NCBI GenBank assembly: GCA_030156255.1
Contig: JASGMV010000022.1
Span: 1 to 56,971, forward strand
Direction: 5' to 3'
Length of the DNA stretch: 56,971 nt
From: Desulfovibrionales bacterium
Lineage (GTDB): Bacteria; Desulfobacterota; Desulfovibrionia; Desulfovibrionales; Desulfovibrionaceae
Shown here: in pieces, positions 43,848-52,897 of the stretch
Layout of the letters: every line of letters begins with the position of its first letter
Numbering within the stretch: position 1 is the first letter of the stretch
Made by a program: the position numbers and the translations under genes
The notes under the pieces: model-generated
What the model saw: the letters and a program-made list of their open reading frames with translations, nothing else
What the model was told of the DNA's origin: nothing
Databases searched by the model: none

Positions 43848-44213
43848 AGTCTTTAACTCTTGAAATAGTTTATATCCAGAGCTTCTGAACGGATACTTGC
43901 AACATCTTATGAGATGCAGGCGTTTCGCTTCACGGTTGGAAAAGTCCGGCTACACGTGATGTCGAAAATGTTCGCCGATGAAATTCAAAAGGTCAGGATA
44001 AAGGCAAGCACCGCCTGTCATGACGCGGCGTTGCTTGCGGCGATGTTGGATGAATTCGATTGAGTGCTGGATAGGCGGTGTGTGGATATTGCGGGGATGC
44101 CCCTGATATTTTCAAATCCCTCCCCCGCGGCGTAGGCGGGGAAGGTGCTGGGGGCGCATAGCAAAGAGGACGGGCAGGAGTGGATGCCGGAGGCGACGCC
44201 GGCGCGTAGGCTG
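43848..44213. other. Intergenic stretch between convergent trkH and a membrane protein gene
   Basis: 366 bases. The first part is less GC-rich, the second GC-rich with a short inverted repeat (GCCGG...CCGGC near 44189-44205). One 34-codon frame is listed separately. No clear terminator was found on either strand. Confidence 0.55.
43959..44063 (+). CDS. Possible 34-residue small ORF downstream of trkH
   Basis: The frame begins MSKMFADEIQKV and ends LLAAMLDEFD. Its residue pattern is amphipathic and protein-like, but there is no convincing ribosome site before the ATG. It could be a small protein, the remnant of a decayed gene, or chance. Confidence 0.2.
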   Translation: MSKMFADEIQKVRIKASTACHDAALLAAMLDEFD

Positions 44214-44699
44214 CTACTCTTCGGACTCTTGCAAACGCCGGGCTTTTTTTCTGCGGGAGAAAATCACCATGGCGACCAGGACGATCGCCGCCGCCGCTGC
44301 TGCGGCGATCCCGGCGGATATGTGGTCCTCTCGCCATGTGAACACGCTCGCGAAGGCGAGAGAGCCAGCCAAGACCATTGCTACAATCGGAAGGACGTAG
44401 CGCCGAAAAAGCCGCAAATGCTCCTTGACGATGGACTCCTGCTGCGGAGAGGCTTTCACGGCCTCGGCGTCTCCAACTCGCTCAGGTTTGCGTTGGCCGA
44501 TCTTGGTTTCAACCCAGTCAGCGAGGAACAAAAAAACGGTCAGCCCGATGGCGAAGCTGCCGCCAAGTATCAGGTCGTTCACGACCCCGTACGCCTCAAG
44601 CGAAAAAATCGACTTGCAAAGAGTGTCTGCAATTCTTGCTGCTCCGGCGCCGAACAAAAAGAAAACGATCATTCCTCCGACATAGTAGAGAATTTCCAT
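44214..44699 (-). CDS. Uncharacterised four-helix inner-membrane protein
   Basis: 161 residues with four predicted membrane helices (about 3-24, 38-60, 102-122, 129-149; for example 'YYVGGMIVFFLFGAGAARIA' and 'GIAAAAAAAIVLVAMVIF'). A basic tail 'SRRKKARRLQESEE' follows. A charged loop (about 62-100) lies between helices two and three. GGAGGCGGAG precedes the ATG at 44699, which rejects the longer frame to 44936. No enzymatic motif or known family is recognised. It is convergent with trkH and downstream of no obvious partner. Confidence 0.7.
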   Translation of the reverse strand: MEILYYVGGMIVFFLFGAGAARIADTLCKSIFSLEAYGVVNDLILGGSFAIGLTVFLFLADWVETKIGQRKPERVGDAEAVKASPQQESIVKEHLRLFRRYVLPIVAMVLAGSLAFASVFTWREDHISAGIAAAAAAAIVLVAMVIFSRRKKARRLQESEE

Positions 44700-45093
44700 C
44701 TCCGCCTCCGCTCCCTTGGTTTCAAGTTGGCAACTGTGCATTTCCAACACCCGGGAGCGGATGTCAAGGGCGCGTCGTTGAAAAACACGCGATCCGGATA
44801 CGCGGACCGTGGGAATGCGGCGAGATGGCGGAGCAGACGCTGTCCGCCCAAGCTTTCTTGGACTGGGGGGGAGCTTGGCTGACCGGGGCTCTTGTCCGGG
44901 CGAGGCGGAGGCCGGTTCGGCATGGCTGGAAGCCATCTCTTATTTTCTTATGCGGACGCATAAACTCAGGCCCCTCCTTGCCGTAAGCTTTTTCCGTAAC
45001 AAGTTTACCTCGCAGGCCAACGAATCATGATCGCCGGGTAGCCGCCGAGCGCCGGCTCTGCAAGGATGCGGGCAAAGCCTTGCGTGAAATGTT
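44700..45093. other. Intergenic stretch between the membrane protein and chemoreceptor genes
   Basis: 394 bases. It should contain the promoter of the membrane protein gene and the 3' end signals of the chemoreceptor gene, both on the minus strand. Repeat copy C (45051-45086) lies beside the chemoreceptor stop. Open frames here look like composition shadows. Confidence 0.5.
45051..45086. repeat. Dispersed repeat, copy C
   Basis: 'CTGCAAGGATGCGGGCAAAG' and flanks form CAAGG...CCTTG. It resembles copies A and B (CTGYAAGGAT, then GCNNGCAA) but is more diverged. Eight bases from the chemoreceptor stop, it may also serve as a transcript-end hairpin. Confidence 0.4.
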
Positions 45094-47235
45094 CTAGGCC
45101 GCCTCCTCCGTCGTAAAATTCTGCGACAATTGAAGCAACTCGCGCGAGAGTTTCGCCAGATTTCTGGTGGCGCTTGCGGCCAGTGAGGCGCCTTCATCCG
45201 CCTTCACGATGAGCGAGGCGATCTCCTCCGTACTGATGTTGATTTCTTCGGCCGAGGCCGATTGTTCTTCCGCCGCGGTCGCTATTTGAGCGACTCTCCC
45301 GCTGATGTCCTCGATGCTGGTCATGATTTCTCTCAGGGAGACCACGGCCTCGGCGGAGGACTGATTGCTTTTCTCCACCTGCTCCGTTGTCTTGCCCATG
45401 GAGTCCACGCAGTTTTTTGCGCCGGCTTGGATTTGAACCACCGCGGACTCCACCTCCTTTGTGGCGGTCATCGTCTTCTCTGCGAGTTTGCGGACTTCGT
45501 CCGCCACGACGGCGAATCCCCGCCCGGCGTCGCCCGCTCGTGCGGCTTCGATGGCGGCGTTCAGGGCCAGCAGATTGGTTTGGTCGGCGATGTCGTTGAT
45601 CACGCCGATGATTCGGCCGATTTCCGCCGCCTGACTGTTCAGCTCAGTGAGCACGCCTTCCAACTGGGCGGTGGAGCGGGAAACTTCTTCTATGGACTCC
45701 ATGGCTTGGCGAACCAGCTCCACGCCGCCCCGGGAGGACTCCGTGGCGCTGCGGGCCGCCTCCGAAGTGGAGGAGGCATTGGAGGCCACGTCGAGGACCG
45801 TCTGCGTCATTTGCTCCATGGCGGTGGCGACCTGGTCGGCCCGAACCCTTTGCTGGGCCGCGCCGTCGGCCTGCTCCTCCGTCGTGGTGGACAATTGTTG
45901 CGTTGCAGTGGCGAGGTTTTCCGCCATGGCGTTGATCTGAGCCCCCAGCTTGGACAGCCTGCCTGCCTGTTTTTCCGCCAGGGCCTTTTGCTTGTCGGCT
46001 TCCACAAGCGCCGACTCGGCTTCGGTTTTCGAAGTGAGGGCCTCCTGGTTGGATTCCTTCGCCGCGCCCATCTGGGTCTTGAGGCTTTCGACCATTGATT
46101 GAACGGAATGTTTGAGCCGATTCAAGGAGACGGAGTACGTTCCTTCCGGAAGGGCCGACAGATCGCCTTTCGCGACTTTCTCGGCGTACAGCACCAAATG
46201 GTTGAGGGAGGACAGGATAGACCTGGCGCTCATGAAGATGACGAACAGTGCGAAAAGGGCGACAAGAATTGTTGAGATCAAAATGTGCAGCCGGTCGCCT
46301 CGATATGAATCCATGCGGATTTCCAGCAGCGCGTCGAGTTCGCCTGCACAGACGTCCCAGAGTTTTAAGATCGCTTGCGAGGACTGGATTAAATGCTCCG
46401 GAAAGGTCGTGTCGCCGGCGCCGGCGCTCAGCTTGCCCACGGAGTCGATCAGCGCCTTGGACGCGCTTTGGAGCCCCGCCAAGGCCCGTGGAATCGTTTG
46501 ATGCATTTTTTCATAGCGGCCGTAGAAGTTGTCGTCTTCGTTCAACGCGGTGCTTATTGAAGCGGCGATCCGGGAGACATCGTCTTCAATCAGGCGCGCC
46601 AGCACGGCCAGCTGCAGGCTTTTGCTGTCATTCTCTTCTTGGGACTGGAGGCCGGTTATCGCCAATTCATTCAAATGTTGAATGAATTGTGGGATTCCCA
46701 GAAGCGTCACGTCCATGAGGTAATAGCTGTCGAGATCGGGATCCAAAATAAGGTTCGAGGTGTCGCCTGCGTGCGCAATGACCCCGGAGAGCAAGTCCAG
46801 AAAGTTTTGGGCGGCCTCTTCCCGGCCTTGGCCCGTTGCGCCCGATTTCACGCTTTGCCAAACACGCAGGACATTCCCGTAGGCGAGATTCGTCCTCCCG
46901 CGTTGCTCCAGTCCTTGGGCGGTGAACTGGAGCTCCGGGCCGTACTTGGAATCTATCGGTTTCAGGTTGGCGAGACCGTTGTCGATGTCGTCCGCTTCCG
47001 TCGCCGCGGCCTCCTGGTCGCCTTGCATAAGAGCGAGGGTGTAGGGCGGCAGGGCGGCGAAAGCTCGCATCAGGGGACGCTGGTAGGCGTTTCCGTAGGC
47101 CTCGAGCTGGGCGAAGCGGATATCGTAGTTGATACCGCTCACCGCGTAATACAACAGCATCCCGATCGGAAGAATAAAAATCAAGCTGGACAGGATCAGT
47201 TTGTTCCTGATGCTTACTTTATCGAATGCTTTCAT
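45094..47235 (-). CDS. Methyl-accepting chemotaxis protein
   Basis: 713 residues. Membrane helices lie at about 13-33 ('[20 protein letters not shown]') and 315-338 ('[20 protein letters not shown]'), enclosing a long, mostly helical periplasmic sensor of about 280 residues. HAMP follows, then the coiled-coil signalling domain with the conserved tip '[20 protein letters not shown]' (near 570). It binds an unknown ligand and signals through CheW/CheA. No CheR-docking pentapeptide closes the C terminus (it ends TTEEAA). It stands alone between the membrane protein gene and the gad operon. Confidence 0.96.
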   Translation of the reverse strand: MKAFDKVSIRNKLILSSLIFILPIGMLLYYAVSGINYDIRFAQLEAYGNAYQRPLMRAFAALPPYTLALMQGDQEAAATEADDIDNGLANLKPIDSKYGPELQFTAQGLEQRGRTNLAYGNVLRVWQSVKSGATGQGREEAAQNFLDLLSGVIAHAGDTSNLILDPDLDSYYLMDVTLLGIPQFIQHLNELAITGLQSQEENDSKSLQLAVLARLIEDDVSRIAASISTALNEDDNFYGRYEKMHQTIPRALAGLQSASKALIDSVGKLSAGAGDTTFPEHLIQSSQAILKLWDVCAGELDALLEIRMDSYRGDRLHILISTILVALFALFVIFMSARSILSSLNHLVLYAEKVAKGDLSALPEGTYSVSLNRLKHSVQSMVESLKTQMGAAKESNQEALTSKTEAESALVEADKQKALAEKQAGRLSKLGAQINAMAENLATATQQLSTTTEEQADGAAQQRVRADQVATAMEQMTQTVLDVASNASSTSEAARSATESSRGGVELVRQAMESIEEVSRSTAQLEGVLTELNSQAAEIGRIIGVINDIADQTNLLALNAAIEAARAGDAGRGFAVVADEVRKLAEKTMTATKEVESAVVQIQAGAKNCVDSMGKTTEQVEKSNQSSAEAVVSLREIMTSIEDISGRVAQIATAAEEQSASAEEINISTEEIASLIVKADEGASLAASATRNLAKLSRELLQLSQNFTTEEAA

Positions 47236-47756
47236 TTTTTCCCCCCGAGGCTGAGTTCCAGTACGATAGCGCCTGCATCCTGATCACCTGCATTTTATTT
47301 GTAACATCGGAGTTGGGTATTATAATTTTACAAGAATTATTGCATAAGAGTAAAAAATTTTAAATCTTGAGTTGTTGCAATACAAAATTCTGCTTTTTTT
47401 GTTTGAACTGCCCGGCATGGACCTGTGAAATGTATACGATATTTACACGAACGTAGCAATACGCGCCTGGTATACAAATTCGTAGGGCTTATGATTAATG
47501 TGTGCGACGACAGCGAGATGCGTTGGCGTGGCGCGCTGCATGTTCAGGCGGAAGCCGTCGCCGGCGCATCTCGGCCGTCAGTTTGGAGCGTGTGGTAGGC
47601 GGATCGAAGTCCGAGGGAATAGAGCGAGCCTTCGCGCGCCTTTTTCGTTTTTTTCTTGTTCTTTCAAATGATTGCGCTACGACCCAAAACGCAATATCGG
47701 CAAGGATCACGAGGAGAAGCGGACATCCGGAATTCAGCGTTCGCCTTTTCCCATTC
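47236..47756. other. AT-rich promoter region of the chemoreceptor gene and gad 3' flank
   Basis: 521 bases. 47283-47420 is strikingly AT-rich for this genome. A perfect minus-strand -10 TATAAT (47324-47319) lies about 85 bases before the chemoreceptor start, though no good -35 pairs with it; the plus strand also reads TATAAT at 47321-47326. A plus frame at 47502-47774 lacks a ribosome site and is not called. Confidence 0.4.
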
Positions 47757-47788
47757 AAAAAGCCCGGTTTGTAAAAACAAACCGGGCT
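47757..47788 (-). terminator. Rho-independent terminator after gadB
   Basis: A 12-base stem AGCCCGGTTTGT / ACAAACCGGGCT (47761-47772 and 47777-47788) with a four-base loop. On the minus strand it is followed by a T run (47760-47757). It lies 29 bases after the gadB stop. Confidence 0.88.
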
Positions 47789-47816
47789 CTTGTGAGGTCG
47801 GATCGGATTCGGGAGC

Positions 47817-49220
47817 TTACTTGTGGCTGCCTCCGCCGTGGGAATATCCACCGTACTCAGGTCCCAGAGGCGTTGTTACCGGATTCTTCTTAAAATAATC
47901 GATGCATCTTTTCATGTCCGTGATGAGCAGTTGGCCAAGATCCCGGCTGACGCCGTGCCGGACGAGAATGCGCATGATGACGAGGTCTTCCCGATGGGCG
48001 GGCATGGAGTATGCGGGGACCTGCCATCCCCTGGAACGCAGCCTGTCCGAGAAATCGTAGCAGCTGAAGCCGGGGTCCGCGTCTTCTTTCAAAGACCAGG
48101 AGACAGCCGGAATGCCGCCCCTGCCGTTGTAGATGATGTCGAACATGCCGAGTTTTTCGATCTCATCGGCGATGTACGCAGCCGTGTCGTAGCAGGCCAG
48201 TTGTATTTTGCGGTATCCTTCGCGGCCGAGACGCAGGAAGTTGTAGTACTGGGCGACGATCTGTCCGCCGGGCCTTGAAAAGTTCAAGGCGAACGTGGGC
48301 ATGTTTCCGCCAAGGTAGTTGACCCAGAAGATCAGATCGTCCGGCAGGTCCTCGCGGTCGCGCCAGACGACCCAGCCCACGCCGAGAGGCGAGAGGCCGA
48401 ATTTGTGGCCGGAGGCATTGATGGACTTTACTCTCTTGAGCCTGAAATCCCATTCCAGGTCCGGGTCGCAGAAAGGCGCCAGAAAACCGCCGCTGGCGCC
48501 GTCGACATGGATGGGGATGTCCCATCCCTTGTCGGCCTGGAGTTTGTCCAGGGCCTCGCTGACTTCTTTGACCGGTTCATAATCGCACGTGTAGGTCACG
48601 CCGAGGGTCGGGACGACGCCGATGGTGTTCTCATCGCAACGTTTGACCACCTCTTCCGGACTCATGATCAGGCGGTCTTTTTCCATAGGGATTTCACGGA
48701 GCTCGACATCCCAATATTTGGCGAACTTGTGCCAGCAAATTTGAACGGGGCCGCAAATCATGTTGGGTTTGTCCGTGGACTTGCCCATGGCCTTCATTTT
48801 TTCGCGCCAGCGCCATTTCATGGCCATTCCGCCGAGCATGGCTGCTTCGGAGGAACCCGTTGTGGAGCACCCCAAAGTGTTTGCGGCGTCGGGAGAATTC
48901 CACAAGTCTGCAAGCATGTGGACGCAGCGACCCTCAAGCTCCGCAGTTTGGGGATATTCATCCTTGTCGATCATGTTTTTGTCCACGCATTCGTCCATGA
49001 GTTTGTGGATTTCGGGATCGACCCAGGTCGAGCAAAAAGTGGCGAGGTTTTGACGGGAGTTGCCGTCCAGCATCAACTCGTCATGCACCAATTGATACAC
49101 ATCCCTGGCCCTTTGTTCCTGCTCCGGAAATTTATATTTGGGGAGAACGACGGAGAGGTCTGGCGTAGCGTAAACATCATCGAAGAGTTCTTCTCTGATC
49201 CTGTCTCTTTCATGCAGCAT
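47817..49220 (-). CDS. gadB: Glutamate decarboxylase
   Basis: 467 residues, PLP-dependent group II decarboxylase. It turns glutamate into GABA and CO2, using up a cytoplasmic proton. The PLP lysine is Lys273 in '[20 protein letters not shown]'; '[20 protein letters not shown]' and '[15 protein letters not shown]' bind cofactor and substrate. The C terminus ends in a glycine/histidine-rich tail (SHGGGSHK), similar to the E. coli enzyme's tail that plugs the active site at neutral pH. AGGAGA precedes the ATG. It follows gadC by 51 bases in one transcript closed by a strong terminator. Confidence 0.96.
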   Translation of the reverse strand: MLHERDRIREELFDDVYATPDLSVVLPKYKFPEQEQRARDVYQLVHDELMLDGNSRQNLATFCSTWVDPEIHKLMDECVDKNMIDKDEYPQTAELEGRCVHMLADLWNSPDAANTLGCSTTGSSEAAMLGGMAMKWRWREKMKAMGKSTDKPNMICGPVQICWHKFAKYWDVELREIPMEKDRLIMSPEEVVKRCDENTIGVVPTLGVTYTCDYEPVKEVSEALDKLQADKGWDIPIHVDGASGGFLAPFCDPDLEWDFRLKRVKSINASGHKFGLSPLGVGWVVWRDREDLPDDLIFWVNYLGGNMPTFALNFSRPGGQIVAQYYNFLRLGREGYRKIQLACYDTAAYIADEIEKLGMFDIIYNGRGGIPAVSWSLKEDADPGFSCYDFSDRLRSRGWQVPAYSMPAHREDLVIMRILVRHGVSRDLGQLLITDMKRCIDYFKKNPVTTPLGPEYGGYSHGGGSHK

Positions 49221-49271
49221 GGATAAATCTCCTGTCTGAGGTTGATGGAGCGTTGCCTCGCCGGCGCCATG

Positions 49272-50720
49272 CTAGTGGGTTTGCTTCCATCCGGGTTTTT
49301 TTATGGCGTTGATGAGCAGGGGCAGACCGACGAAAACGACCAGCCCCACGGCGACCAGGGTTACGTACAAGGCCGGGTTTCCGACTTGAAGGTTCGTCGG
49401 AGGAAAGAAACCCACGATAAGGGCGAAACAAACGCCCAACAGGCCTACTCCGGCCACGGCGCAAAGACCGTAAAATCCGCCGGGGACCTTATACGTTCTT
49501 GGCAGATCCGGTTGCGTGTAGCGTAATTTGATGGCTGCGGCGTACATCAAGATGTACATGACCAGATACAACGTTATGGTCATTGCCGAAATCATGAAAA
49601 AGGCGACGCTGACGTTGTCCATGATGAAATAGAGACTGGCCAGGATGCTGACAATGACGGCCTGGATGAAAAGGATGTTGATCGGCATGCCTTTTTTGTT
49701 CGTTTTCGCCAGAAAAGGAGGCAGCTCTCCCTGGTCCGCCGTGTGCAAAAGACCTCGGCTGGGGCCGCTGATCCAGGACATGACTCCGCCGATGGCGCCG
49801 AAGGCCGCCAACAGACCGATGATGGGAGTGAGAAAGTCCAGGTGGAATTTGCCCAGCAGCATTTTGAAGGCCTGCATGAGCCCTGCGGTGAGGCTGATTT
49901 CCTCGGCCGGCAACACGGCGGCTACGGACAGCGAGCCGAGCGTGAAGAGCAGGAAGATGACGCCCGCCGCCAGAAACATGGATTCCGGAAATTGCTTGCC
50001 GGGGTTTTCAAGCTCGTTGGCGTGCACGGCGTGGACCTCCACCCCGGCGAAAAGCAAGATGATTCCGGCAAGAAAAGCCACGCTGCCCAACCCTGTTATA
50101 TGGGGGAAAAGCCTTGCGTGCGGAAGTTGTCCCATCGTCTTTTCGGCGGCGGCGAGTTGCGGTGAAACCTGGAGGAATTCGAGCGGGTTGCCCATGTTGA
50201 TCCATAGAAGGCCAAGCACGATAACCAGAACCCCGGGAAGAACGGTTCCCAGAAGAACTCCGTATTTGGTGACCTTGCTGACCACATCCGTTCCAGCGAG
50301 TGTGATGAAAGTTGCGCACCAATAGGCGATGAGAATGACTGAGCCTGTATAAGCGCCGCTATTGGCCAGATTGGGGTCCATGAATAAATAGGCAAGGGCG
50401 CCGGCTGCAAATCCAAGCACCGTGGGGTACCATACCACATTCTGAATCCATTGCAGCCAAATGGCCGTAAATCCCCAGCGGGATCCGAAAGCGGCTTTTA
50501 CCCAGGTATAGACGCCGCCGGATTCTTTGGAAAAGGCGCCGCCGAGTTCCGCGGCCACCAAAGAAGCGGGAAGCAGAAAAATGATTGTTGAGAACAGGAT
50601 GTAAAAGATCATGGAAAGGCCTTCTTTCGCCATCATAGGCAAACCACGCAGGCTGCAGACCGCCGCTACAGTCATCATGGAGAGAGTGAAAACGGACATT
50701 CGCTTTTTCGGACTGGACAT
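49272..50720 (-). CDS. gadC: Glutamate:GABA antiporter (APC family)
   Basis: 482 residues, about 12 membrane helices, amino acid-polyamine-organocation fold. Signature parts: 'AAVCSLRGLPMMAKEGLSMI' with the unwound first helix, 'LVAAELGGAFSKESGGVYTW' and 'FGSRWGFTAIWLQWIQNVVW'. It exchanges external glutamate for GABA made by GadB, which completes the proton-consuming cycle. GGGAGAG precedes the ATG at 50720, rejecting the longer frame to 50795. The C-terminal plug of E. coli GadC is not obvious in the short tail 'INAIKKPGWKQTH'. Pairing with gadB makes the specificity likely. Confidence 0.93.
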   Translation of the reverse strand: MSSPKKRMSVFTLSMMTVAAVCSLRGLPMMAKEGLSMIFYILFSTIIFLLPASLVAAELGGAFSKESGGVYTWVKAAFGSRWGFTAIWLQWIQNVVWYPTVLGFAAGALAYLFMDPNLANSGAYTGSVILIAYWCATFITLAGTDVVSKVTKYGVLLGTVLPGVLVIVLGLLWINMGNPLEFLQVSPQLAAAEKTMGQLPHARLFPHITGLGSVAFLAGIILLFAGVEVHAVHANELENPGKQFPESMFLAAGVIFLLFTLGSLSVAAVLPAEEISLTAGLMQAFKMLLGKFHLDFLTPIIGLLAAFGAIGGVMSWISGPSRGLLHTADQGELPPFLAKTNKKGMPINILFIQAVIVSILASLYFIMDNVSVAFFMISAMTITLYLVMYILMYAAAIKLRYTQPDLPRTYKVPGGFYGLCAVAGVGLLGVCFALIVGFFPPTNLQVGNPALYVTLVAVGLVVFVGLPLLINAIKKPGWKQTH

Positions 50721-51052
50721 GGATTCTCTCCCATTTTGGTATCGATGCAATTGAGTGAGTGAATGTACACAACGCAACTTTTCAAGCCGCTCCAAGCAGA
50801 CGCATCAAGTTGGAGCAGAAAAACGCTATGCAGCATTGTCGCTATAATAAGCGCGGATGTGCGTCAAGGAGGCTGCTCTCATTTGAAGGGCAACCACAGA
50901 ATATTTGGAATAACTACGACGAAATAATTTGCTTTTTATATCTTGAAACGAAGCAGTTATCCGCAAAAAGTCGTGGAAAGAGAATGCAGCAGTCGCGTCG
51001 TGAAAAAATTGTATTGATTTTTATAACGCCCGGCGTTCTAAAAAAACGCATC
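50721..51052. other. Leader and promoter region upstream of gadC
   Basis: 332 bases, AT-richer than the genes. A dyad lies at 50789-50816. Further up, a minus-strand TTGACG (near 50865) and TATAGC with a 15-base spacer are possible promoter elements of poor quality. No gene is seen. Confidence 0.4.
50789..50816. promoter_or_regulatory. Dyad in the gadC leader, possible operator or hairpin
   Basis: Perfect seven-base arms GCTCCAA / TTGGAGC are separated by 14 bases (21-base centre spacing), about 70 bases before gadC. The spacing puts both halves on one face of the helix, as for a dimeric regulator. A leader RNA hairpin is the alternative. Confidence 0.4.
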
Positions 51053-51085
51053 CGGTTTTTCCCAAAAGAGTTTCGGGAAAAGCCG
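51053..51085 (-). terminator. Hairpin terminator after the nitroreductase gene
   Basis: Eleven-base arms CGGTTTTTCCC / GGGAAAAGCCG (one G-T wobble) at 51053-51063 and 51075-51085. On the minus strand a run of seven T follows about six bases after the stem. It lies about 110 bases past the stop codon. Confidence 0.5.
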
Positions 51086-51192
51086 AGAGTCGCCGCACCG
51101 GCGCCGATCGCGTCCGTCCGTCGAGCGCCGGGCTGGCTGGCTCGCGTTGTTGTTGATCTGCGACGGCTTCTTTTGCGCCGCCGCAGACAAGG

Positions 51193-51810
51193 TCAATACG
51201 TTTTGATTACCATATCGTCATAGGACTGGCGCCAGGCTTTAGGGAGGATCTCCAGCCCCGGCTTGGCGTAGCCCACAGCGATGAGCATGGGAATCCAGTA
51301 ATTGTCCGGGATGTTGAATTCCTTGCGGACGCCCTCGTGGTCGAAGCCGTCCATGGGGTGCGTCTGCAGGCCGAGGTCGCTGGCGGCGTACATGAACGAC
51401 ATGGCGAAAAGCCCGGCGTTTTTCGTCGCAAAGGCCTGACTGGCTTCCGGGCTCCCGCCGTATAAGGTCTTGGTGGTGGCGGCGAACCATTCGCGCTGGT
51501 CCGGTTTGAAGCCGGTTTCAAAACGTTTTTTCCAAGTTTCATTGCCTTCTTTCCAGCCGTCGCGGTCGGCCAGAATCATGAGGACGACCGGCGCCTCCGT
51601 GACCTTGGGTTGGTTGGAGGCCAGCTTGCGCAACGCCGCCTTCCGAACCGGGTCGCGGAGCACGATCACTTTCCACGGCTGCAAATTGAAGCTTGAGGGC
51701 GCGTTGGCTCCCTCTTCGAACGCCTTGCGCAACGTTGCTTCATCAACGTCCCTGTTCGGGTCGAAAAAGTTGATGGCCCGACGTTTTCCCAACATTTCCT
51801 GAAATTCCAT
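51193..51810 (-). CDS. Nitroreductase-family FMN oxidoreductase
   Basis: 205 residues of the nitroreductase fold, which uses FMN and NAD(P)H to reduce quinones, nitro groups or related compounds. The start 'MEFQEMLGKRRAINFFDPN' and 'APSSFNLQPWKVIVLRD' are the FMN-binding signatures. 'FMYAASDLGLQTHPMDGFDH' and 'LIAVGYAKPG' follow. AGGAGG six bases before the ATG at 51810 fixes the start; the frame stays open upstream only by composition. The physiological substrate is unknown. It stands alone, behind gadC on the same strand. Confidence 0.93.
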   Translation of the reverse strand: MEFQEMLGKRRAINFFDPNRDVDEATLRKAFEEGANAPSSFNLQPWKVIVLRDPVRKAALRKLASNQPKVTEAPVVLMILADRDGWKEGNETWKKRFETGFKPDQREWFAATTKTLYGGSPEASQAFATKNAGLFAMSFMYAASDLGLQTHPMDGFDHEGVRKEFNIPDNYWIPMLIAVGYAKPGLEILPKAWRQSYDDMVIKTY

Positions 51811-52116
51811 GTCGACCTCCTGCGGTGGACGTTCTCGTACGGCAGTAAATGGAGCGGTCGAGCGTCGTTGCGGTTTACCGGCGTGGTCGAGATACGTCGT
51901 TTCGCCTTTTACGTCAGCGGGCGCCCGCCGTGTCAGAAAATCGGACTCCGCTTCACGTTTGTCAATTGCGGCGCGAAGAATTCTTACGAGCGGGAAAGAT
52001 GCGTTTCGAGTCGCTTGGGCGGCTAAATTCCGGCTTGGGCGAATCATGCAAAAGAACGTGTCGAAGGCGGTGCGTCGACTTTTTATTGGGTTCGGCGCAG
52101 CATGCAACCGCGGTCG
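51811..52116. other. Intergenic stretch upstream of the nitroreductase gene
   Basis: 306 bases that must hold the nitroreductase promoter unless it is read from the RuvC-like gene upstream. I see no clear promoter pair, hairpin or gene here. Confidence 0.45.
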
Positions 52117-52608
52117 TCACGGCTGTCGATCGCGCCACCCCAGCCGTTTGACGGCGTAGAGCCCGATGAGCACGGCCTCCGCAGCGTCGGTGCTCAGGCT
52201 GACGGGCTTGGCCGCATCCATGGCCGCCACGGCCTCGCGGGCTTTTCTTCTCGCAGCCTGCTTGGCCTTGGCCGCGCCGCCGCGCTCCCTGGGAAGCAGC
52301 GCTTCGGCGCGCCATTCCTCCGCCGAGACGATCCAGGCTTCGATCCCCCGGCGGACCGCTTCCTTTTCCCATACCTCGGCCAAATCTCCGCCGCCCTCCA
52401 ACACCACGAGGCGCAGTCCTCCGAGATCGCGCAGCATACCGACGGCCAGCCGTTTGAGGCTGGATCGTCTTCCGAGATGCCGGGATCGCGCCCAAAGCAG
52501 GCGGCCGGAAAGGGAAAAGAGCGCGAACCCGGTGACCAGGCCGACGTCCACGGCGAGCAGGCCGGGCGCGTCGTCGGCGTTGTGGGACGAAGTATTGTTG
52601 GACGTCAT
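52117..52608 (-). CDS. RNase H-fold protein, RuvC-like
   Basis: 163 residues. The first strand 'GLLAVDVGLVTGFALFSLSG' carries an aspartate in the RuvC/RNase H position. 'LRLVVLEGGGDLAEVW' supplies a glutamate and 'STDAAEAVLIGLYAVKRLGW' an aspartate near the C-terminal helix, the acidic triad of the fold. A lysine/arginine/alanine-rich segment lies between. It is not RuvC itself in its wording, and no ruvA or ruvB adjoins it. The start is uncertain (ATG at 52608 or TTG at 52629, neither with a clear ribosome site). A junction resolvase or other nuclease is possible; activity is unproven. Confidence 0.68.
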   Translation of the reverse strand: MTSNNTSSHNADDAPGLLAVDVGLVTGFALFSLSGRLLWARSRHLGRRSSLKRLAVGMLRDLGGLRLVVLEGGGDLAEVWEKEAVRRGIEAWIVSAEEWRAEALLPRERGGAAKAKQAARRKAREAVAAMDAAKPVSLSTDAAEAVLIGLYAVKRLGWRDRQP

Positions 52609-52897
52609 GCAACGAACTCGATCATTCAATCATATTGGAGCGTAATCCCGAAGAGATGTCAAAAGGCGCTCGCACCCGCCGCCGGCCGCGGCTTTACTTC
52701 AAACTGCGCGCAGCATACACTTCCCGCGCCGACGGTTCGGTTTCCGGCCGTCGCCGCGCTTGCTTCCGTTCGTTGGCCAATAAACGATGCGGCGCTGCAA
52801 AACGCTGCGCAAATCCTGTTGAAGGCAGCCTTGTTCGGAAAAGCGATCTTGAACGAAATGCCTGAATGCGCATTTTGCGGACCTTACACTTGAGAGA

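Noticed and set aside
47502-47774. 90-codon plus-strand frame between the chemoreceptor and gadB
   Set aside because: No ribosome site, serine/arginine-rich, and it ends inside the gadB terminator.
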